Shown: positions 1-6,643 of the stretch, one piece after another
Numbering within the stretch: position 1 is the stretch's first letter
Layout of the letters: the number at the start of each line of letters is the position of its first letter
NCBI RefSeq assembly: GCF_043951865.1
Contig: NZ_JBINJF010000057.1
Coordinates: 1 to 9,471, forward strand
DNA: 9,471 bases
Direction of reading: 5' to 3'
Source of the DNA: JAMQKA01 sp043951865
GTDB lineage: Bacteria > Bacteroidota > Rhodothermia > Balneolales > Balneolaceae
The notes under the pieces: generated by a model
Database searches by the model: none
Seen by the model: the letters and a program-made list of their open reading frames with translations, nothing else
What the model was told of the DNA's origin: nothing
Made by a program: the position numbers and the translations under genes

Positions 1-92
1 TACGCGTTCAAATCGATAAAAATTTTAACAGTGCTTATTCCATTGGTTGCCAATAACTTACGAGAATTCAAAAAGTCCTTAACGGGACACTA
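1..92. mobile_element. Candidate terminal fragment of an insertion sequence (family not determined)
   Basis: The beta-helix reading frame on the minus strand is clean down to about base 93 and follows its repeat consensus. It then changes within one repeat: where an N-V-x-F-type strand is expected after Pro-Thr-Ile-Thr, the frame reads S-V-P-L-R-T-F and stops at 68-70. Bases 1-92 are AT-rich and encode nothing recognisable on either strand. The junction area on the plus strand reads TTAACGGGACACTAG (79-93), and GGGACAC-like ends are the sort of short terminus that an IS can have. That resemblance is from memory and not verified. Neither the other end, the transposase nor a target duplication is visible, because the window stops here. 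An ordinary frameshift or divergent gene end is the alternative. Confidence 0.3.
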
Positions 93-1117
93 GTGATCGT
101 AGGATTACTGATACCACTACGATTACCTCCGTTTACAACAGCTCCCCCATAATTCGCATTATTACTCTTAAAAAGAACGTTGGTGAGAACGGGGCTGCTT
201 GCCCCTGATTTGCCACCTTCATTATAAATAGCTCCACCTTGAAGAGAAGCTTCATTGCCGATAAAAATAACATTGCGTAACGTAGGGCTGCATTCATTAC
301 TGGTCCCATATCCGTCGCAGTAGAGGCCCCCACCATATCTGTCAAAACTACTACCATTGGCCTGCCCACCAGTAACAATAAGACCATCAAGCTCGGTATT
401 CGTTGTAATGTTGGGATCTACGTCGTTACCTCCTTCATAAACATCCCCGGCGTCAAGAAAGAGCACGTTGTTACTATTGTTACCGCTAATATCATCGGCA
501 TCCATCGTGACACCGTTCGTTTTGGTATCGTTGTTGTCAATATCACCCGAAAGGATTGTAGCATGACCCGAAATATCGCGCTCATCGATCTGACTTTCGG
601 TGCCGTCAAAGCCGCCATAGATTTTAAGGCCGTCCTGGTTGCCGGTAATGGTAAAAGAGGCGGTTTCGTCTCCATCAGTAACATTATCTCCCTCATCAGG
701 GTAGTAGGTGCCTTCGGCGATCCAGATCTGGTCGTTGCCCGTGGCGTCAACAAGCGCATTTTGGAGGCTGTTGTAGGCGTCGGTCCACGAGGTACCGTCG
801 CTGGCCCCGGCGGCATCGGCATCAACATATATAATTTCTGCCGGATCACGCGTAATTACGGCATCTCCAGCATCGGTACGTGTTTTGAAACCATCTGGAG
901 AATTTCCAGAGAAGGTCATTGTCATATCAGAACTGTCAAAGGTATCGTCATTGTTTGTATCGAGCGTAAGCGTGTTGGTACTGCTATCAAATTGTATGAA
1001 TGTTCCATCAACACTGCTTTCTTCACCCTCAATAACGATCTCGTCGGTTAATCCCAGGTCGGTAATAGTGTCTTCGTTTAATTCATCAGCAGTACCGATA
1101 AACGTATTTTCCCCCAG
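68..1117 (-). pseudogene. 3' part of a secreted surface protein: parallel beta-helix domain, out of frame with its 5' part and truncated
   Basis: This continues the protein encoded at 1086-2600 in a second frame. Just after a TGA at 1118-1120, it opens with L-G-E-N-T-F-I-G-T-A-D-E, which completes the RTX-like repeat of the 5' part. An Asp-rich linker follows to about base 836, then a segment starting I-I-Y-V-D-A-D-A-A-G (about 835) with S-W-T-D-A-Y, A-E-G-T-Y-Y-P and I-Y-G-G-F-D-G-T-E. These are hallmarks of bacterial right-handed parallel beta-helix proteins with polymorphic-outer-membrane-protein-like repeats. At least two repeats of the form N-V-x-F-x-x-N-x-A-x-x-G-G-A are visible at about 212-286 and 125-193. 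A third begins near 115 and is lost at about 92. The first ATG in this frame (925) lies inside the linker and is not a credible start. The expected C-terminal anchoring or secretion-sorting domain is missing. Function beyond adhesin-like or carbohydrate-associated surface protein cannot be given. Confidence 0.75.
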
Positions 1118-2600
1118 TCAGTTCGTCGTCGCCGAGGCCTCCATTTATCGTATCATCACCGCCTGCCCCGATGATTGTGTCACTGTTGTCAGTGCCTGTA
1201 AAATTAGTTCCATCTGTGTTGGAGGTGGTGAGCGTATTGATGTTGGTTAACGTGATGTCAGATACATCTAATTCACTGCCAGCTGTTTCGAGGACGTCAC
1301 TCCCCATCTGGTCGCTGGTAGCAAACTCCGTTACATCGTCAAATTGTGTGTTCTCGTCTATCTTGAATGTTGTAGAATTACGGGCCGTATTTTTGATGAC
1401 TTCAAATCCGCTCAGGTCACGTCCGCTCAGGTCCGCGGTTGTGCCGAAATTACCGGTAAGTGTCTCGGTGCCGCCTCCCGTAGCTGTAAAGTCGGTAACG
1501 TCGGCCAGTACTCCCTCATCAATAGTGAGTTCAGCTCCGGGATCCATCAATCGAATCTCATCCCACTGCTCAAACTGTTCCTGAGGCAAGTCAACCTCGG
1601 ATCCGTAGACAAGCAAGTTGTTCGTACTGTTGTTCTGCCCTATACAATCCGTAAAATCATCGAGGCCACTTGTCGCATCCACACTAATATCGAACGTACC
1701 ACTGCCGGTAGTGCGCAACGTTGAAAAACTCTGTATCGTCGAGGTCGTAAAGTCGAATGAGCCACCACCTTCAAGAACTACCCTATCCTTCCCAAGCCCT
1801 CCATCCAGGATGGAATTCGAATCCAGATGATCCGGGTCCACAATACGCAGCCAGTCATCGCCCCCGGTCGTGGTCTCCCCACCATCAATCCCCGTACCAT
1901 CCGTAACATCGAAGCCAGCGCTCGTGGTTATCAACGCAGGCGGTGCCGTGGTAAATTGATACGTACCAGTACCATCGAAGGACTGTATTTGATTACCTGC
2001 TGTATCGGTAAGCGCACCGGCCTCAATATCAAGGGAAAAATCCCTGGGATAAGATAGCGGGCTGTTGCCGGGATCAATTGTAAGCGAGGATCCGCTGATC
2101 GTTAACGTACCCCCATCGGCGCTGCTGCCGGTAGCCAAATCAAAGTTTTCGTATACCTGATCATAGGTCTCATCTATAATCGTAATATTTCCGTTACCAG
2201 CCTCAATGGGCTCCGAGAAGACAAGCTCAATGTTCGTATTGGCGGAAACCTGAGGTGCTCCATTAACAGGCATTGATGCGTCGGTATTCAGTAGAGGCGG
2301 CGTGTTGTCAACAATAAATGTTTCGTGGCTGGTGGAATGGTTATCCATATTGTCCACCTTTGCGCTATCCTCTTTTACATCGTTACCCAAGTAGGATTTA
2401 TTGGTGAATACACCGGAAAAAGTGGGTTCGTCAAATTCAACAGTTTTGGTATCCAGATAGGCTTTCCCATACGTCAGTCCCGTAATACTGCAGAACATCA
2501 GCAAAAGAAAAACTATGCGTATTTGTTGGCGGAATGTTGTTAATGAGGTATAAAGAAGGGTTAAGCCTTTTTTAAGGGCATCAGATAGTTCAAGTCGCAT
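1086..2600 (-). CDS. 5' part of a large secreted surface protein: signal peptide, Big_5 Ig-like domain, beta-strand repeats, RTX-like repeats
   Basis: The frame has 504 codons. Residues 1-27 form an unusually long polar N-region, residues 28-43 a hydrophobic core (V-F-L-L-L-M-F-C), with likely signal-peptide cleavage near 45. Residues about 97-219, starting at V-D-N-T-P-P, match a bacterial Ig-like (Big_5/SbsA-type) domain: P-V-N-G-A-P-Q-V-S, the strand I-E-L-V-F-S-E-P-I, then A-G-A-L-T-D-T-A-G-N and Y-Q-F-T-T-A-P. Residues 240-474 are Thr/Asp/Gly-rich with repeating short strands (D-F-T-A-T-G, D-L-S-G-R-D-L-S-G), suggesting a beta solenoid. Residues 478-497 are Gly/Asp nonapeptides of the hemolysin-type calcium-binding kind (G-G-D-D-T-I-N-G-G-L-G-D-D-E-L-T-G-G). 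The last seven residues are out-of-frame and end at TGA 1086-1088, so the true protein continues at 68-1117. No Shine-Dalgarno sequence precedes the ATG at 2600. An AraC-family gene lies 187 bp upstream on the same strand. Confidence 0.75.
   Translation of the reverse strand: MRLELSDALKKGLTLLYTSLTTFRQQIRIVFLLLMFCSITGLTYGKAYLDTKTVEFDEPTFSGVFTNKSYLGNDVKEDSAKVDNMDNHSTSHETFIVDNTPPLLNTDASMPVNGAPQVSANTNIELVFSEPIEAGNGNITIIDETYDQVYENFDLATGSSADGGTLTISGSSLTIDPGNSPLSYPRDFSLDIEAGALTDTAGNQIQSFDGTGTYQFTTAPPALITTSAGFDVTDGTGIDGGETTTGGDDWLRIVDPDHLDSNSILDGGLGKDRVVLEGGGSFDFTTSTIQSFSTLRTTGSGTFDISVDATSGLDDFTDCIGQNNSTNNLLVYGSEVDLPQEQFEQWDEIRLMDPGAELTIDEGVLADVTDFTATGGGTETLTGNFGTTADLSGRDLSGFEVIKNTARNSTTFKIDENTQFDDVTEFATSDQMGSDVLETAGSELDVSDITLTNINTLTTSNTDGTNFTGTDNSDTIIGAGGDDTINGGLGDDELTGGKYVYRYC
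1107..1117 (-). other. Frameshift site in the surface-protein gene (G5A4 run)
   Basis: On the minus strand the 5' frame reads Thr-Gly-Gly-Lys and then nonsense to TGA at 1086-1088. Skipping one G of the five-G run (1111-1115) gives Thr-Gly-Glu-Asn-Thr-Phe-Ile-Gly and a frame that stays open to base 68. The downstream frame is closed by a TGA at 1118-1120, so the crossover must lie between 1117 and 1089. One extra G, or two lost bases, explains it. Either a real mutation or a homopolymer sequencing/assembly error would look like this. Confidence 0.85.
1407..1433 (-). repeat. Short 15-bp-period coding repeat (Asp-Leu-Ser-Gly units)
   Basis: The 12-bp string TCCGCTCAGGTC occurs on the plus strand at 1407-1418 and again at 1422-1433, a period of 15 bp, which is five codons. 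It encodes D-L-S-G-R-D-L-S-G in the beta-strand-repeat region of the surface protein. It probably reflects local duplication within a repetitive protein, not a regulatory site. Confidence 0.6.
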
Positions 2601-2693
2601 GTCAGATGATAGTTTAGAGTAGATACCGTACTGTCCGAAAAAGCCAGGTTTTGTTTTCTCTCACTAAAGAAAAGAAATTCTCTCTTGCCGGGT

Positions 2694-2738
2694 ATATTCA
2701 GATAAGTTCAAACCAGGATACTCAGATAAGCCCAAATC
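2694..2738. promoter_or_regulatory. Imperfect 21-bp direct repeat, candidate AraC-family operator for the surface-protein gene
   Basis: The plus strand shows ATATTCAGATAAGTTCAAACC at 2694-2714 (last base past 20: C) and a second copy at 2718-2738 starting ATACTCAGATAAGCCCAAAT. The two 21-bp units match at 17 positions, including the uninterrupted core TCAGATAAG, and their starts are 24 bp apart. They lie in the 187-bp gap between the AraC-family gene and the surface-protein start. AraC-family proteins with two helix-turn-helix motifs often bind direct repeats on roughly this spacing. On the minus strand an octamer TAGATTTG (2740-2733), matching the Bacteroidota -7 consensus TAnnTTTG, overlaps the upstream edge of the second copy, but I see no matching -33 element at 19-21 bp. 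Regulator identity, and activation versus repression, are inference. Confidence 0.45.
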
Positions 2739-2787
2739 TATACAGGTGATCAATATTAGAAATTTTGAAGCTCAAAAAGAGGCTGCT

Positions 2788-3807
2788 TTACATTGGTGAG
2801 TTGTACTCACGATATCGACCGGGCGTGGTATCAAATTCTGCTTTAAATGCTCGGATAAAATTTGAGGGATTGTTAAATCCCAGCTGAAAAGCGATTTCGG
2901 TAACCGTCAACTCAGACTCTTCAAGCTTCCTGCAGGCCAATTGCATTTTTTTGCGCCGGTAATATTGGAAAGGAGTTGTATTGAATTCTTTTTTGAAATG
3001 TCGTTTTAATCCAGACACAGATATTCCAAACGTGGCGGCCAGGAAATCCATACCCGGGAAAGGGGTCGCAAGACAATTATCCAGGTAGCTGGCTACTTTC
3101 CGGGCCGTATTTTCATTTACTCCTATCACTGATGAATCTGTCTTGGTTGAAGCCTTTACCTGAAACAGTTGCGCCAGCGCACTGCTGATTGTTTTTAAAA
3201 GTCGAAGTTTATTAACTGATTTCCCCGCGGTTATCTTTTCCATGTCAAAAGCCAGTTGATTCATGAATTTTTTTATGGGTGCGGGCGATTGCGGGAGGAT
3301 GAATAATAGATCATTACATCCCTTGATTATTTTTTGAAGTCGCCAGTGGGAGATATTCTGTGGCTTTATGTACTCTTCAATAAATTTGTGACTAATAATA
3401 ATTTGCAGGTTCTCTTCGTGGTAGCCCTCCGGGAGCTCGGCAATATAGCTGGCATAATTACTAAACAGGCCCAGCGTACTCTGATAGATATCATAGTGTT
3501 GATTTTCGGAGATTAGCCGGGCGGTTTTGTTCTGGTCCATTGAGCATTTCAGCGTATAAAACTTGCCGTTGGGCCGAGGGGTGAGCTTCATCCTGTGTTT
3601 GATATGGCACGCCGTTTTCTGGTGTAAAATCAATACATCATCACTCAGTACCTGATAGGAAAAATCGAAAGAGTGATATGAATTATCCGCCCGGTAAAGG
3701 TTGTTACGTGGCTGGTGTACCAGCAGGTCGCCCCACTGGTCCATAATGCTATGAAAGTTGGAAATCGGGAAAAACTGCTGGGTTAGTTCAATAACTTCGT
3801 TTTGCAT
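2788..3807 (-). CDS. AraC-family transcriptional regulator
   Basis: The protein has 339 residues. Its C-terminal third (about 235-335) is a standard AraC/XylS DNA-binding domain with two helix-turn-helix motifs. The first is at about 253-274 (D-F-L-A-A-T-F-G-I-S-V-S-G-L-K-R-H-F) and the second at about 302-324 (V-T-E-I-A-F-Q-L-G-F-N-N-P-S-N-F-I-R-A-F). It ends with F-D-T-T-P-G-R-Y-R, the usual family signature. The N-terminal 220 residues should be the ligand-sensing or dimerisation part. I recognise no cupin motif or other named fold there, so the signal is unknown. The ATG at 3807 is used; no Shine-Dalgarno sequence precedes it. The gene lies between recG (166 bp upstream, same strand) and the surface-protein gene (187 bp downstream), and the direct repeat in the latter gap makes that gene its most obvious target. 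It is a cytoplasmic DNA-binding protein. The family call is firm; the target and effector are not known. Confidence 0.93.
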   Translation of the reverse strand: MQNEVIELTQQFFPISNFHSIMDQWGDLLVHQPRNNLYRADNSYHSFDFSYQVLSDDVLILHQKTACHIKHRMKLTPRPNGKFYTLKCSMDQNKTARLISENQHYDIYQSTLGLFSNYASYIAELPEGYHEENLQIIISHKFIEEYIKPQNISHWRLQKIIKGCNDLLFILPQSPAPIKKFMNQLAFDMEKITAGKSVNKLRLLKTISSALAQLFQVKASTKTDSSVIGVNENTARKVASYLDNCLATPFPGMDFLAATFGISVSGLKRHFKKEFNTTPFQYYRRKKMQLACRKLEESELTVTEIAFQLGFNNPSNFIRAFKAEFDTTPGRYREYNSPM

Positions 3808-3973
3808 ACGCTAACTGCCAACACTGTACTTCTGTTGTTAACCATCCAGATTGTTAGGGTAAAAAAAAGTCATGTAAAATGCAGAGGGTAAACAGGGCTT
3901 GCAGCCAGCATTAAAAGGAGCTCTGTTCCAGTGACTCTGTCATGACCACGACCGCCCGAAATTTTCCCGGTAT

Positions 3974-6043
3974 CTATCCCATCCCGTAGAACTTTGCCCG
4001 TTCTTTAAAATAGGGGATAAAGACTTTTTTGAGCTCTGCATGTTCTGATTGTTCCAGGTCGGGATCATGTTCCATCAAATTCCAGGCGGCGGTTTTGGCC
4101 CGTTCCAGGATCTCCCGGTCTTCCACAATATCTGCAAATTCAAAATCCGGCAGACCGCTCTGCTTGGTGCCTAGAAAGTCGCCGGGTCCCCGCAGCTTGA
4201 GGTCCGCTTCCGCAATTTTGAAGCCGTCATTTGTTTTGGCCATCGTCTGCAGCCGGTAGCGGCCCTCCTTGCTGATATTGTCGCCCTGCATCAGAATGCA
4301 GTAGCTTTGCCGGCTGCCCCGCCCGATCCGCCCCCGCAGCTGGTGGAGCTGGGAAAGGCCAAACCGCTCGGCGTGTTCAATAATCATGATGTTGGCGTTG
4401 GGGACATCCACCCCGACTTCAATGACGGTTGTGGAGACCAGGATCTGGATCTCGTTATTGATAAAGGCCTGCATCACCGCATCCTTTTCCTCCGAGGTCA
4501 TCCGTCCGTGCAGCAGGCCGACGCTGTAATTCGGGAATTGAGAGGCCAGGTTTTCAAAGCCCGCCGTGGCATCCTTCAGGTCCATCGCCTCCGACTCTTC
4601 CACCAGCGGATAGACCACGTACGCCTGTCCGCCCTCCGCCAGTTCACTCCGCATAAAGCCATAGATATCCTGACGGCTTGTATCCCTGCGGACGGCCGTT
4701 TTGATCGGTTTGCGTCCTGCCGGCAGCCCTTTGATGACAGAGATATCCAGGTCACTGTAGAGAGTCATCGCCAGCGAGCGGGGAATCGGGGTGGCAGACA
4801 TCACCAGCACGTGGGGATGAGAGCCTTTCTGCAGGATTGCAGCGCGCTGTTTTACCCCGAAACGGTGCTGCTCATCGATGACCGCCAGGCCGAGATTGTG
4901 GAAGTTCACCTGCTCCTGGATTACGGCATGGGTACCCACCACCACCTGGCAGCCGCCCCCTTCCACATCGGTCAGGATATCGGTGCGGAGCCGCGATTTC
5001 TGGTTGCCCACCAGAAGTCGAACATTGATATCGAGCGGATCCAGAAATTCAGTAAGCGTGCGGTAGTGCTGTTCAGCCAAGATCTCGGTTGGGGCCATAA
5101 ATGCCGCCTGGTAGCCGTTGTCGATCGCCATCAAAATGGCACCGATGGCCACTACGGTTTTTCCGGACCCCACATCGCCCTGGATCAGCCGGTTCATCTG
5201 CAGGCCGGAGCGCACATCCCTTTTGATGTCGGAAAGCGCCTTTTTTTGTCCCCCGGTCAGCTCAAACGGGAGTATGTCTTTAAAAAAGTGGGTGGTGCGT
5301 GTACCCATCTTGTCAAACAGGGGGCCCGACTGCCGTTCAATGATGATATACTTGGTTCTCGCGATGCTCAGCTCAAACAGGAAAAGCTCTTCAAACTTAA
5401 ATCGCTCCCGGGCCTTCCTGTATTCCCGGGGGCTTTCGGGAAAGTGTGCCATGCGGTATGCTTCGGCACGTTCGGGCAGGTCATGCTCATTTAATATATG
5501 TGAGGGGATAAACTCCGGCGGAGTCTCCTCTTGTAATATCTTTCGCTGCCACTGGTTGATCAGCTTGCTGGTGATGTAGTTTTTGGAAAACGCCTTGTTG
5601 CCCGGGTAGACCGGCATGATGCGGGTCAGATCCTGCAGGTCATTTTTATCCCCCACCTGGTCCACATCGGGATGGGCCATCGAGATATACCGCCCGTACC
5701 GCTTCGCCTTCCCGAAAAAAGCGTATATTTCCCCCTTTTTAAACTGCTTTTTAAAATAGTGTACCCCTTTGAACCAAACTCCCTTCATGGAGGCAGTATC
5801 ATCCTGGATAAACACCTCGAGCCGTTTCTTTTTTCCGCGACCGGCTTCCTGAATCTTTTTAACACGCCCCACTACGGTTACCTCCTCCCCCTTTCCGTCG
5901 AGGTTCCTGATCGGGAGTACGGTGGTGCGGTCGAGGTACCTTCGGGGCAGAAAGTGCAGCAGATCCCCAATACTCTCAATCCCGTGTTCAGAGAGTGCTT
6001 TTAACCGTTTTGAATGCAAATTCGGAAGATCTATTAACTTCAA
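3974..6043 (-). CDS. recG: ATP-dependent DNA helicase RecG
   Basis: RecG remodels stalled replication forks and branched recombination intermediates, reversing forks and moving Holliday junctions with ATP. The 689-residue length fits the family. Residues 1-150 hold the N-terminal helical region (L-L-H-F-L-P-R-R-Y-L-D-R) and the OB-fold wedge domain (E-V-T-V-V-G-R-V-K through A-H-P-D-V-D). The helicase core follows: Walker A G-D-V-G-S-G-K-T at 289-296, motif Ia A-P-T-E-I-L-A-E-Q at 317-325, Walker B D-E-Q-H at 390-393, motif III M-S-A-T-P-I-P-R at 415-422, and motif VI Q-L-R-G-R-I-G-R-G at 568-576. The C-terminal accessory region includes L-K-L-R-G-P-G-D-F-L-G-T-K-Q-S-G (615-630). All key residues are intact. 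The start must be the TTG at 6043: an in-frame TGA lies at 6062-6064 and the next Met is residue 86, inside the wedge. It is transcribed divergently from rpsL. Confidence 0.98.
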   Translation of the reverse strand: MKLIDLPNLHSKRLKALSEHGIESIGDLLHFLPRRYLDRTTVLPIRNLDGKGEEVTVVGRVKKIQEAGRGKKKRLEVFIQDDTASMKGVWFKGVHYFKKQFKKGEIYAFFGKAKRYGRYISMAHPDVDQVGDKNDLQDLTRIMPVYPGNKAFSKNYITSKLINQWQRKILQEETPPEFIPSHILNEHDLPERAEAYRMAHFPESPREYRKARERFKFEELFLFELSIARTKYIIIERQSGPLFDKMGTRTTHFFKDILPFELTGGQKKALSDIKRDVRSGLQMNRLIQGDVGSGKTVVAIGAILMAIDNGYQAAFMAPTEILAEQHYRTLTEFLDPLDINVRLLVGNQKSRLRTDILTDVEGGGCQVVVGTHAVIQEQVNFHNLGLAVIDEQHRFGVKQRAAILQKGSHPHVLVMSATPIPRSLAMTLYSDLDISVIKGLPAGRKPIKTAVRRDTSRQDIYGFMRSELAEGGQAYVVYPLVEESEAMDLKDATAGFENLASQFPNYSVGLLHGRMTSEEKDAVMQAFINNEIQILVSTTVIEVGVDVPNANIMIIEHAERFGLSQLHQLRGRIGRGSRQSYCILMQGDNISKEGRYRLQTMAKTNDGFKIAEADLKLRGPGDFLGTKQSGLPDFEFADIVEDREILERAKTAAWNLMEHDPDLEQSEHAELKKVFIPYFKERAKFYGMG

Positions 6044-6053
6044 TTGATATAAT

Positions 6054-6082
6054 GTTATATATCAGTTAATCTTATTTTTCAA
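6054..6082 (-). promoter_or_regulatory. Candidate sigma70-like promoter for recG, giving a near-leaderless transcript
   Basis: On the minus strand TTGAAA (6082-6077) and TATAAC (6059-6054) are separated by exactly 17 bp, each one mismatch from the TTGACA/TATAAT consensus. The predicted transcript start, about 7 bp past the -10, falls near 6047, only some four bases before the TTG start codon at 6043. The region is very AT-rich, so chance matches are possible. Confidence 0.45.
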
Positions 6083-6161
6083 CCCTTTTGAACACATTTA
6101 CTCCGGCCAAGAGGGGATTGGCAATAAAAAGAAAAAAAGAGAAAGTTTTTGGCAGAATTTA

Positions 6162-6194
6162 TTTGCATCGGTAAGTACATATTCCTTACCTTTG
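6162..6194 (+). promoter_or_regulatory. Candidate Bacteroidota-type promoter for the str operon (TTTG -33, TACCTTTG -7)
   Basis: TACCTTTG at 6187-6194 matches the Bacteroidota -7 consensus TAnnTTTG at every fixed position. TTTG at 6162-6165 lies 21 bp upstream, near the usual -33 spacing. Transcription would start close to 6200 and leave a leader of about 35 nt before the rpsL GTG. This consensus was defined in Bacteroides and Flavobacterium; its use in this organism is assumed. Confidence 0.5.
6170..6190. repeat. Inverted repeat GGTAAG / CTTACC overlapping the str -7 box
   Basis: GGTAAG at 6170-6175 and CTTACC at 6185-6190 are perfect inverse complements separated by 9 bp. The right arm overlaps the first four bases of the candidate -7 element. 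Twofold symmetry of this size could be an operator for a dimeric regulator, or chance in a 190-bp spacer. No run of T follows, so it is not a terminator. Confidence 0.45.
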
Positions 6195-6236
6195 GCAACT
6201 CTTGTTTGACTGAATAACCAACAAAACGAGCATAAA

Positions 6237-6608
6237 GTGCCAACAATCCAACAACTTATACGCAAAGGTAGAAAAAGTAAGACGAGCAAGACAACTGCTC
6301 CTGCCTTGGAAGGGTGCCCTCAAAAGCGTGGCGTCTGCACCCGTGTTTACACTACAACACCCAAAAAGCCAAACTCGGCCCTGCGAAAGGTGGCTCGTGT
6401 GCGTTTGACCAACGGCATGGAAGTGACCGCCTATATTCCCGGCGAGGGTCATAACCTGCAGGAGCACAGCATTGTGTTGATACGAGGTGGCAGGGTGAAG
6501 GATCTGCCCGGTGTTCGATATCATATTGTCAGGGGTACGCTGGATACGGCCGGTGTTGAGGATCGAAAGCAGGGACGTAGCCTTTACGGGACCAAGAAGC
6601 CTAACTAA
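6237..6608 (+). CDS. rpsL: 30S ribosomal protein S12
   Basis: S12 sits at the decoding centre of the 30S subunit and affects tRNA selection and translational accuracy. The 123-residue length matches the bacterial family. It starts P-T-I-Q-Q-L-I-R-K-G-R and contains the conserved T-P-K-K-P-N-S-A-L-R-K (41-51) and R-G-G-R-V-K-D-L-P-G (83-92). Lys43 and Lys88, the classical streptomycin-resistance positions, are wild type, and Asp89, the residue methylthiolated in some bacteria, is present. The start is GTG at 6237, chosen because it places the canonical M-P-T-I-Q-Q N-terminus exactly. The upstream bases GAGCATAAA give no good Shine-Dalgarno sequence. It is the first gene of the str operon, 193 bp from the divergent recG and 35 bp before rpsG. 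Confidence 0.99.
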   Translation: MPTIQQLIRKGRKSKTSKTTAPALEGCPQKRGVCTRVYTTTPKKPNSALRKVARVRLTNGMEVTAYIPGEGHNLQEHSIVLIRGGRVKDLPGVRYHIVRGTLDTAGVEDRKQGRSLYGTKKPN

Positions 6609-6643
6609 GTTGTTCGTCACTTTAAGAAATTAACTGAACTGAT

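Noticed and set aside
1..93. A 30-codon plus-strand open frame from the window edge ending at TAG 91-93
   Set aside because: It is too short and AT-rich to recognise as the end of a transposase or any other protein; chance is likely.
563..1051. A 162-codon open frame on the plus strand with hydrophobic stretches
   Set aside because: It is antisense to the beta-helix part of the surface-protein gene; the minus-strand reading has clear repeats and the plus-strand one does not.
1107..1113. In-frame minus-strand heptamer G-GGA-AAA, a pattern used for programmed -1 ribosomal frameshifting
   Set aside because: A -1 slip leads to a frame that stops at TAA after about nine codons. The beta-helix part is in the +1 frame, so the heptamer does not explain the arrangement.
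3808..3973. Possible terminator or promoter in the recG to AraC-family spacer, including a T8 tract (minus strand) and two copies of AGGGTAAA
   Set aside because: No stem of useful length precedes the T tract, the 8-bp repeats are unevenly placed, and I found no good promoter hexamers.
4307..5494. A 395-codon open frame on the plus strand
   Set aside because: It is antisense to the helicase core of recG, whose motifs are complete on the minus strand. The antisense translation has no recognisable domain.
6237..6608. Possible streptomycin-resistance substitutions in S12
   Set aside because: Lys43 and Lys88 are both the wild-type residues.
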